Positions 42,977 to 52,102 of a stretch of DNA of 64,000 nucleotides are shown here, in pieces. The DNA is taken from NCBI GenBank assembly GCA_009885955.1, contig VFJS01000009.1:1-64000 (forward strand), given 5' to 3'. Source of the DNA: Spirochaetia bacterium (GTDB taxonomy: Bacteria; Spirochaetota; UBA4802; UBA5550). The position numbers and the translations under genes were made by a program. The notes under the pieces are model-generated. The model saw only the letters and a list, made by a program, of their open reading frames with translations. It made no database searches and was not told the origin of the DNA. Numbering within the stretch: the first letter of the stretch is position 1; each line of letters starts with the position of its first letter.

Positions 42977-44695
42977 GTGAAAATTGAACTTGCCAAACAT
43001 TCCGGCTTCTGCCTCGGCGTTCGAAATGCAATTTTGAAGATGGTCGATGAGATAAATGCTTCAAATGATGAGATCTATGTTTACGGCCCACTGATTCATA
43101 ATCCACAGACAATCACTGTACTCCAGAAAAGAGGCCTGAAGACCATTGAAAACCTTTCTGATATCAAAAATAAACAAATTGCAGTCAGGACCCATGGAAT
43201 AACGAATGCCGAAAATAAAAAAATTAAATCCTCAGCATCAAGAATCATTAATTTAACATGCCCGAGAGTTGCCAGAGTACAGTCATTGATAAAAAAATAT
43301 TCATCCACTGGGTATTTTACAATCATACTGGGGGATGAGAAACATGCCGAAGTTATCGGACTTAAGAGCTATGCAATTTCAGGTGTGAAAGTAATAGCCA
43401 TGTTAGATGATATTGATAATATTCCATCTATGGAGAAATACCTTCTTGTTTCACAAACGACCCTCGACAGGGACCTCTTTGATAAAATTGTGAGGATTCT
43501 GCAGCAAAAATTTGAAGATATCCTGATTATTGATACAATATGCAACTCAACAAAAAATAGACAGGTTGATGTTAAAAATGGAATCGCAAGAGGTATCGAT
43601 ACTCTTGTTGTTGTTGGTGGCAAAAATTCTGCAAACACAAAACGGTTGGCCAGAATTGGTGAAGAACATAACATTAAGACATTATATGTGGAATCAGAAG
43701 ATGAAATAAACTATAGTGATTTTAAAAATTCAGAATATATTCTTGTTACCGCAGGTGCATCAACACCTGGCTGGATAATAAATAATGTACTGGAGAAATT
43801 GTATGATGTCAAATTTAAAAAAGCAAATTTTATTATAAATATCATTAAAAATGTATTGGAATTCGTTGTCAGGACAAGCTTACTTTCATCTGTTGCCGCA
43901 TTTTTTTTTAGCCTCCTGCTCCAATACTTCGCAGGGATAACATACAATTATAGATTATCTCTTATTGCATTCATATACATTTTTTCAATGTATTCAATCA
44001 ATAATTATTTTGACAGGGATTTTCTCAAAACATGCAATTCAAATAAATTTAAAATTTATGACAGGTTTGGTATACCACTTGTTGTATTATCTATTTTATC
44101 AATGATCATATCAATTAAATTTTCATATGATTCCGGGATAACAATTTTTATGGTTCTGATTTCTTCATATATTTTTGGGATAGCATATTCAACGGATTAT
44201 GTTAAATATATAATTAAAATGCTACATTTATCCATACTCCGAAAAATTTATAACTCAAAAATAATTACCTATCTGGGCTGGTTATATGTCATTATATTCC
44301 TGCCTTCCATTATCTATCCAATAGATATATATGAAATAATCAACTTTTCTATTTTCATTTTGAGTATAATTTTTTTCAGACATTTTCTTATAGATGTCAT
44401 TGCATTTCAAAGCGACCTGATTTTTGGGAGAGAGACAATTCCTGTTCTCATTGGAGTAAAAAATATTACCATCCTTGCCATAATAATATCTTTTCTTTCA
44501 ATTCTGACACTTGTAGCATTTGCATTTTTAAGAAATAACATGCTTATTTTAATATTTAGCATCAATATAATTTATTACTATGTTTTATTGAATAAAATTA
44601 AAAATGCAAATTACCTGATATCATTAAAGTATGAAGTTCTGGTTGATTTTAATTTCATACTAATGATTTTCTTTTTTTATATTACCACATCCTGA
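42977..44695 (+). CDS. ispH: IspH (HMBPP reductase) fused to a UbiA-like membrane domain
   Basis: A 572-residue fusion. Residues 1-280 are IspH, the Fe-S enzyme making IPP and DMAPP: cluster cysteines Cys12 (G-F-C-L-G-V), Cys95 (T-C-P) and Cys189 (I-C-N-S-T) with His41, His73 and the H-A-E-V-I-G motif are present. Residues 290-572 form about seven to nine membrane helices of UbiA type: N-N-Y-F-D-R-D stands for the N-D-x-x-D motif, and a second site reads D-V-I-A-F-Q-S-D before F-G-R-E-T-I-P-V. Both Asp motifs are partly degenerate. The start is GTG with AAGGGA upstream. The fusion suggests making isoprenoid precursor and using prenyl chains at the membrane. Confidence 0.85.
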   Translation: MKIELAKHSGFCLGVRNAILKMVDEINASNDEIYVYGPLIHNPQTITVLQKRGLKTIENLSDIKNKQIAVRTHGITNAENKKIKSSASRIINLTCPRVARVQSLIKKYSSTGYFTIILGDEKHAEVIGLKSYAISGVKVIAMLDDIDNIPSMEKYLLVSQTTLDRDLFDKIVRILQQKFEDILIIDTICNSTKNRQVDVKNGIARGIDTLVVVGGKNSANTKRLARIGEEHNIKTLYVESEDEINYSDFKNSEYILVTAGASTPGWIINNVLEKLYDVKFKKANFIINIIKNVLEFVVRTSLLSSVAAFFFSLLLQYFAGITYNYRLSLIAFIYIFSMYSINNYFDRDFLKTCNSNKFKIYDRFGIPLVVLSILSMIISIKFSYDSGITIFMVLISSYIFGIAYSTDYVKYIIKMLHLSILRKIYNSKIITYLGWLYVIIFLPSIIYPIDIYEIINFSIFILSIIFFRHFLIDVIAFQSDLIFGRETIPVLIGVKNITILAIIISFLSILTLVAFAFLRNNMLILIFSINIIYYYVLLNKIKNANYLISLKYEVLVDFNFILMIFFFYITTS

Positions 44696-44860
44696 AATAA
44701 TAAAATAAATATTTTTTATGCATAATGTATTTTATTTAATTCTAACGATAATATATTATTGAACTATTCAGGAATGACAGGGTAGTTAAAAAAACGTACC
44801 GGGAACGCTTTCATCTTAACCAGAAATTTTGTAAATATTTTCTCGAGTAGGATTATTTAG

Positions 44861-45721
44861 ATGCTTATAAACTCCAACACAATACTTTACTGCATTTTTG
44901 GGAATCCTGCTCGGCACTCCTTTTCGCCTATTCTTCATAATTATGCATTTGCTCTGCATAATATCAATGCAGTATATCTTGCTTTTGAAATCGATTCTAT
45001 CAAAAAAGGTATTGAATCATTCAGGACATTAGGTATCAATGGCGCCAGCATAACAATACCATTTAAGATAGAAGTAATCAATTACATAGATGAAATAGAT
45101 TCACTTTCATCCCAAATCGGTTCTGTAAATACGCTCAGAAATGAGAATGGGAAAATTAAAGGTTATAATACAGACGGATCTGGCGCTGTTCGTGCACTAA
45201 TGAATAATAATGTAAAAATTGAAAATAGAAATGTTATGATAATCGGAAATGGGGGATCGGCCAGAGCCATTGCTTTTAGTCTATTAAAAGAGTCAGGAAA
45301 TATATTTATAGCTGGAAGAGATAGAAATAAGGTATCCGGTTTAGCTAAAGATTTAAAATCTTTTTATGATCATGTTGATACTATTGAATTAATTCAAATA
45401 AATAAAAATTTTATGAAAAACATTGATATAATAATAAATACGACCCCTATTGGGATGAGACCAAACATCAATTCCACCCCTCTAGATTCAGATTTATTAG
45501 ACGAGAGCCATGTTGTTTTTGATATTGTTTATTCTCCTGAAATAACCAGATTTTTACATGATGCAATCGAAAAAAAATGCAAAATAATTAAAGGCATTGA
45601 TATGCTGATTTATCAAGGCATCAAACAGTTTGAAATTTGGACAGGAATAAAACCTTTGGAAAACAAAATAATTGAGTATATGACTTTGTATTTCTCGGGA
45701 AGAATAAATGAGTATAAATAG
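44861..45721 (+). CDS. aroE: shikimate dehydrogenase
   Basis: A 286-residue NADP-dependent enzyme reducing 3-dehydroshikimate. G-N-P-A-R-H-S-F-S-P near residue 14 gives the substrate serines, I-P-F-K-I-E the catalytic Lys69, N-T-D-G the conserved Asp near residue 105, and I-G-N-G-G-S-A-R-A-I the NADP loop near residue 128. AGGATT precedes the ATG. It overlaps folC by 14 nt. The preceding 165 bp shows no gene and may contain its own promoter. Confidence 0.94.
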   Translation: MLINSNTILYCIFGNPARHSFSPILHNYAFALHNINAVYLAFEIDSIKKGIESFRTLGINGASITIPFKIEVINYIDEIDSLSSQIGSVNTLRNENGKIKGYNTDGSGAVRALMNNNVKIENRNVMIIGNGGSARAIAFSLLKESGNIFIAGRDRNKVSGLAKDLKSFYDHVDTIELIQINKNFMKNIDIIINTTPIGMRPNINSTPLDSDLLDESHVVFDIVYSPEITRFLHDAIEKKCKIIKGIDMLIYQGIKQFEIWTGIKPLENKIIEYMTLYFSGRINEYK

Positions 45722-46997
45722 ACTCAACCGATTCATAAATAATGAAAATATTACAGAATATAAAAATTATACTCTTTCAAATATTATTGCGCTCTTAAAA
45801 GCTATTGGAAATCCACATGAAAAACTAAAATTTTTTCATATCGCCGGTACTAATGGAAAAGGGTCAGTCTCCTATATGCTGAATAATATACTAATTAATT
45901 CAGGGTATAAGACAGGACTTTTTATTTCACCTCATCTTGTTCGTATAAATGAACGAATTCAAATTAATAGTGTCGAGATATCCGACAATACACTCAATCA
46001 ATATATTGAAGAAATTATTGATGTTATCGATAATTCAGGAAATTTATTCCCAACATATTTTGATATTTTAACTGTCATAGGATTAAAATATTTCTTTGAA
46101 AATAGTGTCGAAATATGTATTATGGAAACCGGCATGGGCGGGCGCCTTGATTCAACAAATGTAATCACCCCCCTCTGTTCTATAATTACTGATATATCCA
46201 TGGACCATGTTAACATTCTCGGTTCAGATATTAGAGAAATTGCTATTGAAAAATCAGGTATAATTAAACACAACATTCCTGTTGTAACATCTAATTCAGA
46301 TAATTCAGCAATTGAAATCATCAGAAAAAAATGTGTTGAATCCGATTCGACTTTATTTCAGCTTAATAAAGATTTTATTGCCGAAGATGTTGTAAATACC
46401 GATAATGGGTATATATATAACCTAAAATTTTTTCACCCATCTGAAAAAATTGAAATATTAAAAATTACTATAAATCTCATTGTATCTGCACAGATAAAAA
46501 ATTCATCCATAGTCATCGCTTCGCTGTTGGCTGTTGCCGAGAAACTCAATAAAGTCAATCATGAAAGCATAAGACGAGGCATATTAAATGTCAACATCCC
46601 AGGCAGATTTGAAATATTATCTGTTACACCTTTAATTATTTTCGATCCGGCACACAACACTGGAGCAATAAAAGTAATAATGGATACTCTTAATCTGAGA
46701 TACAGAAAAATAAAATTATGTCTCATTATATCAATTATGAAAGACAAAGAGTATGATACAATTATTAAACTTTTAACAGATTCCGGGGCATTTATAATTT
46801 ATTATGAGTTAGATGATAATAGAGTTTATAGGCCTTCGATAAATAGAAATTTATTGATACAAACCATAGCATCCAACACAGACAGCCTTGTAAAAATACT
46901 AAATAATAAATTGAAAGATTTTGATCTGTTCCTGTTCACAGGCTCTTTCAGATTGTACGAAACTGCTATTGAATGTAAAAAAAGATTGAAATTATAA
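45708..46997 (+). CDS. folC: bifunctional folylpolyglutamate/dihydrofolate synthase
   Basis: A 429-residue ligase adding glutamate to folates. The P-loop A-G-T-N-G-K-G-S lies at residues 46-53. L-F-I-S-P-H-L-V-R-I-N-E-R, T-G-M-G-G-R-L-D-S-T-N-V and D-H-V-N-I-L-G are family motifs. The C-terminal domain includes F-D-P-A-H-N-T-G-A. Whether it also acts on dihydropteroate is not shown by sequence. It starts within the end of aroE, so the two are co-translated. Confidence 0.93.
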   Translation: MSINRLNRFINNENITEYKNYTLSNIIALLKAIGNPHEKLKFFHIAGTNGKGSVSYMLNNILINSGYKTGLFISPHLVRINERIQINSVEISDNTLNQYIEEIIDVIDNSGNLFPTYFDILTVIGLKYFFENSVEICIMETGMGGRLDSTNVITPLCSIITDISMDHVNILGSDIREIAIEKSGIIKHNIPVVTSNSDNSAIEIIRKKCVESDSTLFQLNKDFIAEDVVNTDNGYIYNLKFFHPSEKIEILKITINLIVSAQIKNSSIVIASLLAVAEKLNKVNHESIRRGILNVNIPGRFEILSVTPLIIFDPAHNTGAIKVIMDTLNLRYRKIKLCLIISIMKDKEYDTIIKLLTDSGAFIIYYELDDNRVYRPSINRNLLIQTIASNTDSLVKILNNKLKDFDLFLFTGSFRLYETAIECKKRLKL

Positions 46998-47023
46998 TTC
47001 TATGTATGTAATATTTTCATATT

Positions 47024-47983
47024 ATGAATAATAACAACATTAAATCACTTCTTATATCTATCAGGGAAACCATTAAAAAAGGGATAGATGGCGAATTTTC
47101 AGTTATTGAGATCAGGAATGAATATATAAAATTGTATACTATTTATGATAATATCATTAAACTTCAAAATATAAATCCAGTTGGTAGTTTCCTTAAGGGA
47201 ATTTTTTATAACCATAATATTAAAAATTTTTCTAAAATAACAGCTCTTTATATTTCAAAAAATGATACTGCAGATCAGATTTGTTATTTTGGAGATGTGC
47301 AACTTGGGAATATTATCAACAAATTTATAAATGAAAAAAAATCAGCAGGCGTACTCCCATTCCTCAAGCCTGAAAAAATTATTATAGATGATAATAACAA
47401 CCTGACCTATTTATTATACCTGCAAACAATAGAGTGCGCAGATGATGTTCAGCTGATTTCTGCAACAATAACATCTTCCCATTTTTTCAATGAAGAACAG
47501 TTCCTCTTTTTAAATAAAGTTATCTGCCTTATTTATAAAAAAATGTTACATATTTCATCGGGCGGTTTCATAGATTTCTTTGATATAATATCAAAGAAAA
47601 TAATTGAATATATCAATACCGAAGGGACTACATCAGTTCAATTATTTGTATTCCAGAGTTTAAAGGAAATTTTTCAGGATTCTGCTATTTCTGTTTATAA
47701 TGACATTAGCAGAAATATTCATAATACACTGAAAAAGTACTTCAGCAGAAATTCAAAAATATTCGTCCTTTCACTAACACAATATATTGTTCTGAGCCAG
47801 GAAGAAGTCTCACATGAAAATGTCAAGAAAAAGAATTCAAAAATAAATTTCACCTATAATGAACTTCTTATTCCTTATGAAACAATATTGATTGAAACAA
47901 AAGATTTTCAATCAATATATAAATTCTGGGATGAAGTTTTTATTATCAATAACTATATTTCTGCAGGCGATATCAGGCTTTGA
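47024..47983 (+). CDS. hypothetical protein (319 aa)
   Basis: Unrecognised soluble protein, AT-rich in codon use like its neighbours. The first 60 residues look helical. The middle (about residues 60-180) alternates beta and alpha, with T-A-L-Y-I-S-K-N-D and L-T-Y-L-L-Y-L-Q-T, and the last 100 residues resemble a degenerate nucleotide-cyclase or GAF-like pattern ending E-T-K-D-F-Q-S-I-Y-K-F-W-D. These are only impressions. It follows folC by 26 bp and is convergent with the gpsA fusion, 4 bp away. No Shine-Dalgarno is obvious. Confidence 0.65.
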   Translation: MNNNNIKSLLISIRETIKKGIDGEFSVIEIRNEYIKLYTIYDNIIKLQNINPVGSFLKGIFYNHNIKNFSKITALYISKNDTADQICYFGDVQLGNIINKFINEKKSAGVLPFLKPEKIIIDDNNNLTYLLYLQTIECADDVQLISATITSSHFFNEEQFLFLNKVICLIYKKMLHISSGGFIDFFDIISKKIIEYINTEGTTSVQLFVFQSLKEIFQDSAISVYNDISRNIHNTLKKYFSRNSKIFVLSLTQYIVLSQEEVSHENVKKKNSKINFTYNELLIPYETILIETKDFQSIYKFWDEVFIINNYISAGDIRL

Positions 47984-47987
47984 ATTA

Positions 47988-50129
47988 TTAAAGCATTTCT
48001 CCTTCTTCAATTTTAATTCTGAAATCATTATTTATTGAATCATTCTGCCATATTTCACCAATAACTTCAGATAGTTTATTTTCTGATTTATTATTCATTG
48101 TGTAATCTGAGAGATATATTGGATCTGAAAAATTAATTCTAATTTTACTGTCAAAATATTTCGAAATAGAGATTTTTTTTGCTTCACCTGCCACATTATT
48201 CTTCCGGTATAGTATTTCCACTGGAATCAAAACAATTTCAACAGTATTCTTGTAGATTGATTCAAGCAGAATATCAAAAAAATCATCCGGGACGATAATA
48301 TTTTTATCTATGACTTCTGGTTTATGTTGTGGAAAATAAAGGAGTGATACACCATGCTCTATCATAACAGAAATATATTCACAGAGCGATTCCCTGTAAA
48401 CGACATTTGATATCCTGTCAGCATCAACAATAAATCCGCCTGAAAGTTGCAGGTATAATTTATCCCAATCAGATGTAATCATGTCACGGCTTACAAAAAA
48501 TCTGGGAATGGGAAATCTGCTTTTCTTTATTGCATAAAGTGCGCAAACAAAGTCATGGTAATCTTTGAATGTGGAAACAAATATCATGCTTGCAGATTTA
48601 TTTATCTGATGTATTTTTTCAAAATTTCCTGAGATTTCAATCCTGTTTTCAGGGGATGAGAAGAATTTGATGAAGTTAATGATCTGTACATATTTAAGAA
48701 AAAACCAGCTCACAGTAGAATTATAGTTATCAATAATACTCTTAACATATAGTTGTGCCAGAGCTTCAATTGAAGATTTATAATTATCATCATCAAGATT
48801 GTTTAAAATATTTAACTCATTTTTTTTAATCTTTTTTAAGTTGTTTTTTAAATAATAGTTTGAGAATTGCAGAAGATTATCGACAACTTCTCCCTTTTTA
48901 TCCTTATATTTACTCTCTTCTCCATCAGGAATAAATTTTTGATAAGTCCTTTGTGTAATTATATTTACATAAGCATGACCTGTAACATTTTCAAGCCCCT
49001 TCTTTCTGTCAGAAATCTGTATTTTTGTCTCAAGGTATATCTGCTCAAATTTTTCTGGATTTTTAATCGTCTCGATCAGCAGTGACGGATTTTTTTTATT
49101 AAGGAGAACCTCATAGAGTGACCTGTATACCGGTATCGATATTTTGTGTTCTTCTGCAAGTTCAATTAATGGCTCTATTGCATATGCCCCTTCAGCAAGA
49201 TAATTTAATTTTTTACTCATCTTTTCAATTATCTCTTCAGGTTTGAATCTTAATATAAACCTGTCAATCAAGTCCAGGCTTTTTTTTCTCTGCATGATCT
49301 GCATAGATATCTCTCTGCCGAACCTTCTGTTTCTGCTATGATTGCTTAAAGCAGTAGCCACCAGGTCGCCAAGACCGGAAATATCAATGATAGTTTCCTG
49401 CCTCGCGTCAAATAGTTTAGCCAGTCTTAGCATCTCCTTTAATGCTTCAGATATAAGGGCTCCGGTAAGGTTGTCTCCACATTTGGGAAGGACTGAAATC
49501 ATTCCTGCTGCTATTGCCGCAGGATTTTTTAATATTCCTCCAACTTCTACACCGAGTATATCGTCGGTCTCCCTGCACTGCATATAATCATTTGATATTA
49601 ATTTTACGAATACTTTTCTTGAGAGATTAGATTTACATGCTACATTAAGGCAGGTGTGGTATTTATTTCTGACTTCTTCAGCATGGCTTGGACCATAAAT
49701 AGCCACGACTTTATTTTTAAATTTTGGAATACCTTTTTCTATTGTTTGAGAAATTGTAAGAGTTTTATGATTAACCTTGCAAAACCCCTTTGTCAAAAAA
49801 CCGAGATATGTTTTTTCAGAAATATATTTCCCTATCCTCAATGATATATCATGGACAACCTTTGACGGTGTTGCTATAATTATAGCATTTGAGTTAATTA
49901 CAGATTCTTTAATGCTTGATGTGGCAGTGATGTTGTTGGGCAGGAGAAAACCGGGAAGATATTGAAAATTTTCCTTCCGGTTATTAATTCCACTAACAAC
50001 GCTCTTTTCATAAGCCCATAGAATTACTTTCATTTCAGGATTATTTTCAGCTATGGCTATTGCAATGCATGTGCCCCAGGAACCTGCGCCAATAATCGAA
50101 ACTTCCTTGATGCTTCCAATACTTGTCAT
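47988..50129 (-). CDS. gpsA: glycerol-3-phosphate dehydrogenase (GpsA) fused to a degenerate GPAT-like domain
   Basis: A 713-residue fusion. Residues 8-345 are a complete NAD(P)-dependent GpsA: G-A-G-S-W-G-T (14-20), T-K-G (113-115), G-P-S-H-A, catalytic Lys201 in L-K-N-P, and S-G-L-G-D-L (251-256). After a basic linker, residues 510-690 align with PlsB-type acyltransferase but have lost catalysis: the HX4D box is Phe521...Asp526, the F-x-E-G-G box reads F-P-Q-H-K, and the F-I-R-R box reads F-I-V-D-A. L-I-P-V-E-I-L-Y still matches the fourth block. GpsA makes the very substrate GPAT uses, so the dead domain may bind or route glycerol-3-phosphate. It follows rpoD by 133 bp. Confidence 0.88.
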   Translation of the reverse strand: MTSIGSIKEVSIIGAGSWGTCIAIAIAENNPEMKVILWAYEKSVVSGINNRKENFQYLPGFLLPNNITATSSIKESVINSNAIIIATPSKVVHDISLRIGKYISEKTYLGFLTKGFCKVNHKTLTISQTIEKGIPKFKNKVVAIYGPSHAEEVRNKYHTCLNVACKSNLSRKVFVKLISNDYMQCRETDDILGVEVGGILKNPAAIAAGMISVLPKCGDNLTGALISEALKEMLRLAKLFDARQETIIDISGLGDLVATALSNHSRNRRFGREISMQIMQRKKSLDLIDRFILRFKPEEIIEKMSKKLNYLAEGAYAIEPLIELAEEHKISIPVYRSLYEVLLNKKNPSLLIETIKNPEKFEQIYLETKIQISDRKKGLENVTGHAYVNIITQRTYQKFIPDGEESKYKDKKGEVVDNLLQFSNYYLKNNLKKIKKNELNILNNLDDDNYKSSIEALAQLYVKSIIDNYNSTVSWFFLKYVQIINFIKFFSSPENRIEISGNFEKIHQINKSASMIFVSTFKDYHDFVCALYAIKKSRFPIPRFFVSRDMITSDWDKLYLQLSGGFIVDADRISNVVYRESLCEYISVMIEHGVSLLYFPQHKPEVIDKNIIVPDDFFDILLESIYKNTVEIVLIPVEILYRKNNVAGEAKKISISKYFDSKIRINFSDPIYLSDYTMNNKSENKLSEVIGEIWQNDSINNDFRIKIEEGEML

Positions 50130-50190
50130 GTTATTTATTTCATATCAACAAAAATAATTTGAGATGGTTTCCCCTGAAAAGATGATAAAA

Positions 50191-50220
50191 TTAATTGAAG
50201 GTATTATTACTTTCAATTAA
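50191..50220 (-). terminator. candidate rpoD terminator
   Basis: Perfect 9-bp AT-rich arms (50212-50220 with 50191-50199, 12-nt loop). On the minus strand they are followed by TTTTATC. It lies between the rpoD stop and the gpsA start. The low-GC stem makes it a weak terminator, perhaps allowing partial read-through into gpsA. Confidence 0.45.
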
Positions 50221-50262
50221 AGTCAATAAGTTTTAATATGAAAAATGAAATAGTAGAAAAAT

Positions 50263-52023
50263 CTACATATAATCGAGATAATCCTTTAATTTTCGAGCTC
50301 TAGTGGGGTGCCTGAGTCTTCTTAAGGCTTTTGCTTCAATTTGTCTTATCCGTTCACGGGTAACTTTGAAAACATAACCTACTTCTTCCAGGGTATGAGA
50401 ATATCCATCATCAAGTCCGAACCGCATCCTTATGACTTTCTGCTCCCTGGCAGGGAGTGTGCTCAGAACTGTTGTTATCTGTTCATTTAACAATCTATAA
50501 GCCGCTGTATTTGCAGGTGAATCTATTTCTTTATCTTCAATAAAATCACCAAGTAAAGAATCCTCTTCTTCTCCAACCGGAGTTTCAAGGGAGATTGGCT
50601 CACGCGCAACATTTTTTACAGCCTTAACCCTTGAAATGGGCCATCCAAGCCTGTCGGCCAGTTCTTCTGAGGCAGGTTCCCGACCGAATTCCTGTTGAAA
50701 AAGCCTGGTCTCCCTCATAACCTTATTTATTTGTTCTATCATATGGACAGGTACACGAATTGTTCGCGCCTGATCAGATATGGCCCTTGTAATTGCCTGC
50801 CGTATCCACCATGTGGCATATGTTGAAAATTTATATCCTTTTCTATACTCAAATTTGTCTACAGCTTTGATAAGACCAATATTGCCTTCCTGAATCAAAT
50901 CAAAAAAATGCATACCCCTGTTGGCATATTTTTTAGCAATAGAAACTACAAGCCTGAGATTAGCGTTGATAAGCTCTCTTTTTGCAATGGATATCTTTTT
51001 GTATCCTTCGGAAATCTGTTTACCCCATCTCATAATATCGTCAGCTGATGCTCCAGCCTCCTGCTCAATGCGTCGAATTTTCCGCTCATTATTCCTGATA
51101 TCTTTAACTATATTCAGCAGATCTTCCTTGTTTGTCAATTCCAGCTTTTTTAATATGTCACGAATATCCTCGCCCTTTTCAACTTTCCTGGCGAAATGTT
51201 TAAGCTCCTTAAGATCAAGACCGTATTTTTCCTGAACAAGATCAAAAAAGAAATGAGTATCTTTAATTCTGTTTACCATTGATCTTATTTTACTGGACAG
51301 TTTTGAAATCTCGTTTTCATTTACGCCAATCTCTTCAATGGCCTTTCTGATTTTATCCTTTGATTCCTTTTGTTTGGCAAGATAGTCTTTGGCAGCATCA
51401 GATTCCATGTCGACTTTTTTCAACTTACTGCTCAACTTTAAAACCTTGGTATCTTCCTCGATAATAATTTTCATCTTCTCATTATACTTTTTTTCGAGGG
51501 AGTCCATATCTACAGAAGAGAAATAATACATTTTGTTTACTTTTAAAACTTCAGTAAGCTTAATTTTACCGCTTTTTACTTTATTATGGTTTTTGATGAA
51601 TTCATTGATTAATAACGTAGAATCCAGGACAGCTTTTTCAATTAAAATCTCGCCATCCTCTATACGTTTTGCCAGGTTTACCTCCTGATCGCCTGAAAGA
51701 AGAGATACCCGGCCGATTTCACGGAGATATAGTCTTATAGGATCATCAATAGCATTGCTGTCGCCTGCTGCCGCAGCTTTTTTTGATGTGGCACCTTTTT
51801 TAGCTTTTACAACGCCGCTTACTTTTTTTGTGGCTTCTTCGACAACATCAATTCCCATCTGATTAAGCAGAATGAATATTTCATCGATTTTTTCGGAATT
51901 CAGTAGTTTATCAGGTATTATATCATTTATTTCATCATAGGTAACTTCATGGTTTAATTTTCCAATTTCGATTAACTTTTTAACTTCAGCAATATTTTCT
52001 AAAACTAAGTCATTCTTGCTCAT
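50263..52023 (-). CDS. rpoD: RNA polymerase primary sigma factor RpoD
   Basis: A 586-residue sigma-70. Region 1.1 is short and followed by an Ala/Lys-rich linker. Region 1.2 begins [12 protein letters not shown] near residue 93. A non-conserved insert of about 200 residues, rich in Lys and Glu, precedes region 2 ([12 protein letters not shown]). Region 2.4 [11 protein letters not shown] and region 4.2 with [10 protein letters not shown] are canonical, so the housekeeping -35/-10 should be TTGACA/TATAAT. It lies 79 bp after dnaG, the common macromolecular-synthesis arrangement. Confidence 0.95.
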   Translation of the reverse strand: MSKNDLVLENIAEVKKLIEIGKLNHEVTYDEINDIIPDKLLNSEKIDEIFILLNQMGIDVVEEATKKVSGVVKAKKGATSKKAAAAGDSNAIDDPIRLYLREIGRVSLLSGDQEVNLAKRIEDGEILIEKAVLDSTLLINEFIKNHNKVKSGKIKLTEVLKVNKMYYFSSVDMDSLEKKYNEKMKIIIEEDTKVLKLSSKLKKVDMESDAAKDYLAKQKESKDKIRKAIEEIGVNENEISKLSSKIRSMVNRIKDTHFFFDLVQEKYGLDLKELKHFARKVEKGEDIRDILKKLELTNKEDLLNIVKDIRNNERKIRRIEQEAGASADDIMRWGKQISEGYKKISIAKRELINANLRLVVSIAKKYANRGMHFFDLIQEGNIGLIKAVDKFEYRKGYKFSTYATWWIRQAITRAISDQARTIRVPVHMIEQINKVMRETRLFQQEFGREPASEELADRLGWPISRVKAVKNVAREPISLETPVGEEEDSLLGDFIEDKEIDSPANTAAYRLLNEQITTVLSTLPAREQKVIRMRFGLDDGYSHTLEEVGYVFKVTRERIRQIEAKALRRLRHPTRARKLKDYLDYM

Positions 52024-52102
52024 TCTATGTTTTACCCCTTGAAAATTATATTACAGTATGATTAACCAATATTTTGCTGTTGGAACAGTTTACTTCATCC
52101 GT

